The notes beneath the pieces were generated by a model, which saw only the letters and a list, made by a program, of their open reading frames with translations, ran no database searches and was not told where the DNA came from. Shown piece after piece: positions 15,350 to 17,419 of a stretch of 17,419 nt of DNA. The DNA comes from an uncultured Paracoccaceae bacterium (GTDB lineage Bacteria > Pseudomonadota > Alphaproteobacteria > Rhodobacterales > Rhodobacteraceae), in NCBI GenBank assembly GCA_937900975.1, contig CALCPC010000608.1, forward strand, positions 1-17,419, in the 5' to 3' direction. The translations under genes were made by a program, and so were the position numbers. The first letter of the stretch is position 1, and the number at the start of each line of letters is the position of its first letter.

Positions 15350-15538
15350 TCAGTTCAGCGGGCATGGTGTCCGGTCACGGGGCGGGGCGGTCAGCAGATT
15401 GTCCAACCGTGCAAGAGCCTTTCCAGCCCGATCGAACCCAATCCAGCGTTCCACCCTGATCCAAGCAATCCGCGCCTCATGGGGCCGGTTGCCGATAGCG
15501 GCGAGATCCTGCGCTAAGCTCTCTGCGGTGCGGGACAT
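15350..15538 (-). pseudogene. Truncated TniB-type transposition ATPase (N-terminal fragment)
   Basis: The 62-residue frame from ATG 15538 matches the N-terminus of TniB, the ATPase partner of the TniA transposase in Tn5053/Tn402-type elements: EARIAWIRVERWIGFDRAGK, then ALARLDNLLTAPPRDRTPC, corresponding to the conserved 'ERI..LR..RWIGYPRA...L.RLE.L...P...RMPNLL' stretch. The frame stops just where Walker A should follow, so the ATPase core is lost. No TniA or TniQ is seen nearby. It is a scar of a Tn402-like transposon in the interval separating the parB-like and DUF1403-like genes. Confidence 0.7.
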
Positions 15539-15620
15539 GGCAGCTTCGAGCCCAAGTTGACCGATGCTGCGCTCTGAATGACTGTCCGGTTACACGGAAC
15601 TCCCGCCTGAGGCCGACAAA

Positions 15621-16178
15621 ATGAGATTGCTTAGACCGAGCATCGAACACATTTCCGATTACATCTCTGCTCTGCGAATGGGCTGGTCGCCAGATAATTT
15701 GCGGTCGGAAGCCGCTCAAGAGCAGATTGAAAGCATCGAAAGAGATGCCGCAACCTTTGTTTCAAACCTTGATGACCCTACAGCCAAAGCCGGTCCAGTT
15801 ACGCTTCCAGACGGCTCAAAAGTGCCCCGTCTGCCAAGTATCCGTAGATGGATTTGGGACGGCGAATTTTGTGGGCACATAGGTTTACGCTGGAAACCGG
15901 GGACAGAAGAGCTGCCGCCCACCTGCTCAGGTCATATCGGATACGCTGTTGTTCCGTGGCGGCAGGGAGAGGGGTTGGCGTCTGCCGCACTTGTAGCAAT
16001 TCTTCCGGAGGCTAAAGCCGTTGGGCTGAGGTATATTGAAATTACGGCCAGCCCGGACAATCCCGCGTCAGTGCGGGTCATCGAAAAGGCAGGCGGCACA
16101 TTGGTAAGAACCTACATTGCCGACACGGCACTTGGTGGACATGAGACGTTGGAGTTTAAAATCACACTTGCAGCCTGA
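15621..16178 (+). CDS. GNAT-family N-acetyltransferase
   Basis: A 185-residue cytoplasmic acetyltransferase, with GAGG 8 bp before ATG 15621. The GNAT core is at about residues 80-175: FCGHIGLRWKPG, then HIGYAVVPWRQGEGLASAAL, where the RQGEGLA loop is the acetyl-CoA pyrophosphate-binding motif A, then IEITASPDNPASVRVIEKAGGTLV, the motif B asparagine and helix. It resembles the small predicted acetyltransferases of COG3981; the substrate is unknown. Base composition is near 50% GC, clearly lower than all its neighbours, and it lies on the opposite strand within a segregation operon next to a transposon fragment. It is very likely an acquired cargo gene. Confidence 0.88.
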   Translation: MRLLRPSIEHISDYISALRMGWSPDNLRSEAAQEQIESIERDAATFVSNLDDPTAKAGPVTLPDGSKVPRLPSIRRWIWDGEFCGHIGLRWKPGTEELPPTCSGHIGYAVVPWRQGEGLASAALVAILPEAKAVGLRYIEITASPDNPASVRVIEKAGGTLVRTYIADTALGGHETLEFKITLAA

Positions 16179-16519
16179 GCGGAGATTTCGAGCAGCAGAC
16201 ATTCCCTTCCAAGTAAAAGATGTCCGCTTTGTCCGGCACAGCCGATCTTCGTTGTCCTAAATGAACCAGTGTCTGTCTTGGTCAAAAAAGCTCTCAGACC
16301 GATCAAAGGCTTGCGGGGTGAAGTGTCCTTTAAGGTCAAGTGGGGCGGACGCCGTGGAATTCCTTGGCGCAGGCACCGTCCCGATCCGCAACGCCCCCCC
16401 AACGCTCGGCGCGCTGCGCGGACATCGGCGTGTGGATGACGGGTCCGCTCGACCAACCGACGGATCACCGTTTGCCAAGCTTCGGGGGTGAACACGGCCC
16501 ATCCCCGCAAACGCCCCCA
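16179..16519. other. Gap after GNAT gene, no recognisable gene
   Basis: About 340 bp. The right repeat copy (16182-16193) is followed by a near-palindrome, AGCAGACATT ... ATGTCCGCT (16193-16229). GC-rich sequence from 16320 onwards has a - strand frame running out of the parB end (with the segment FTPEAWQTVIRRLVERTRHP), which I do not recognise. It may be debris of the original operon or of a mobile element. Confidence 0.4.
16182..16193 (+). repeat. 12-bp direct repeat, right copy
   Basis: GAGATTTCGAGC, identical to 15166-15177; it begins 4 bp after the GNAT stop codon. Confidence 0.5.
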
Positions 16520-17419
16520 TCACGCCTTGGGGTCGACGGGATTTTCCGCCGCGCGGCGGTTGTCCGGTCCAAGACCAAGCCAGCGCGCAAGCAGTGCCGC
16601 AAGCTGGGGGGTGACGTCCGGGCCCTCAAGCGTCAGCCGGCCCGGGGCTTCGGTCAGCGTGATGGCCAGGGGTGGGGCGCCGAGATCGGCGCGCAAACCC
16701 GCAGCGGGATCGACGGCAGGGGGCGGGTCGGGGACCGAGCGCGGCGGCGCCGCGCCTTTTTTCGGCGTCCAGTTCAGCACCTCCAGGATCCGCTTTTGCT
16801 CGGCCGCCGCATCCTCTGGCGCGGCGTTCAAAGCCACAACCAACCGCGCTTGCAAATCGGGCTTGGCGGCCAGCGCCTGGGCAAGGACCAGGCCCAAGCG
16901 CTCTCCGATCTGGGTCGGAAAGGTCAGATGCGCGTCGAGCGCGTCGACAATTTCGGTGAAGGCGCGGATCTTGGAGCGTTTCGCGCGCGAAACATTGGCA
17001 AAGAGCGTTCGCAGCGCCGCCGGCCGGTCGGCGAAGACGCCGGCCTCCACCGCCCGCACCACGATCCGCGCCCGCTCGTAATAGCTGAGGCTGGCGCGGA
17101 TCTCGTTCTCTTCGACCATCGCGACATAGGTCTCGGGCGCGGTCGCGGGGGCACAGACGCGGGCCAGAACCGTGTCCGACCCGCCCTCCCCGGCCAGCCG
17201 GCGCAGCGCTGTCAGCCGCCGCCAGCCCGAGATCAGCCCAAAGCGCCCGCCCTCCAAGGCCACGACGTCGATGGGCGTCTGCTGGCCGCGGGCGCGCAGG
17301 CTTTCGATCAGCGCCGCCATCTCCTCATCCTCGGCGGCCGCCACCATCCGGTCGCGCACCAGATACGCCACCTTCGCCTCCATCGAGGAGGGTGAGAACA
17401 CCGCCGCCCGCGCGCTCGG
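16520..17419 (-). CDS. ParB/RepB-like partition protein, N-terminus outside window
   Basis: The frame is open to the window edge; a GTG at 17401 exists, but the coding sequence continues upstream (PSARAAVF...), so the gene is partial. The ParB N-terminal nuclease-like domain is visible: EMAALIESLRARGQQTPIDV, GRFGLISGWRRLTALRRL (at the place of the usual GERRxRA box, here SGWRRLTA) and VAMVEENEIRASLSYYERARI (the EN-x5-L-S/T region). A helix-turn-helix-like central part follows (ALRTLFANVSRAKRSKIRAF). A Pro/Ala linker and a short C-terminal region complete it. It should bind parS-like sites and take part in segregation with the downstream DUF1403- and ScpB-like genes. The changed GxRR box suggests a divergent, possibly CTP-independent, form. 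Confidence 0.82.
   Translation of the reverse strand, partial: PSARAAVFSPSSMEAKVAYLVRDRMVAAAEDEEMAALIESLRARGQQTPIDVVALEGGRFGLISGWRRLTALRRLAGEGGSDTVLARVCAPATAPETYVAMVEENEIRASLSYYERARIVVRAVEAGVFADRPAALRTLFANVSRAKRSKIRAFTEIVDALDAHLTFPTQIGERLGLVLAQALAAKPDLQARLVVALNAAPEDAAAEQKRILEVLNWTPKKGAAPPRSVPDPPPAVDPAAGLRADLGAPPLAITLTEAPGRLTLEGPDVTPQLAALLARWLGLGPDNRRAAENPVDPKA

Noticed and set aside
16340..17395. 351-codon open frame on the + strand
   Set aside because: Antisense to the ParB-like gene, Arg/Gly-rich and without motifs.

Overview
The window is high-GC DNA with tightly packed, overlapping genes. Its gene families (ExeA-like ATPase/Wzz/BY-kinase exopolysaccharide set, RTX beta-helix protein, and a ParB/DUF1403/ScpB set of the kind I associate with alphaproteobacterial plasmids) suggest a Rhodobacteraceae (Roseobacter-group) bacterium. 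A plasmid or chromid is likely but not proven. No rRNA, tRNA or CRISPR array was seen.

Region 1 (1-4761, + strand) is the 3' part of an exopolysaccharide operon: the tail of an ExeA-like ATPase, a Wzz/GumC chain-length protein, a CpsD/ExoP-type tyrosine autokinase and two GT2 glycosyltransferases, mostly overlapping or closely spaced. Region 2 (4762-8164) has a 490-bp AT-rich leader full of inverted repeats, then one large secreted protein combining beta-helix, PKD-like, LamG-like and RTX parts. It is a candidate polysaccharide lyase or epimerase exported by type I secretion.

Region 3 (8165-10248) is an unusual regulatory pair. The first gene encodes a protein with an N-terminal signal peptide built on a 30-bp tandem repeat, a periplasmic domain, one membrane helix and a C-terminal OmpR/PhoB-type winged helix in the cytoplasm, which is the reverse of ToxR/CadC. 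The second encodes a secreted Sel1-repeat protein. Between them lie four direct repeats with an exact 11-bp period (7 conserved plus 4 variable bases), the geometry of a PHO box. I consider this the best candidate for an undescribed system: a membrane-embedded one-component regulator, its operator and its periplasmic target.

Region 4 (10249-12962) begins with a palindromic dispersed element and a probably frameshifted membrane-protein gene. A convergent - strand operon of acetyltransferase, SGNH hydrolase and sulfotransferase follows, all plausible polysaccharide-decorating enzymes.

Region 5 (13287-17419, - strand) holds ParB-like, DUF1403-like and ScpB-like genes, an accessory segregation module. 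It is interrupted by about 1.5 kb carrying a TniB transposase-ATPase fragment and a lower-GC GNAT acetyltransferase gene, with a 12-bp direct repeat on either side. A second copy of the palindromic element sits at the 5' end of the scpB-like gene. Both copies coincide with apparent gene starts that lack normal initiation signals.
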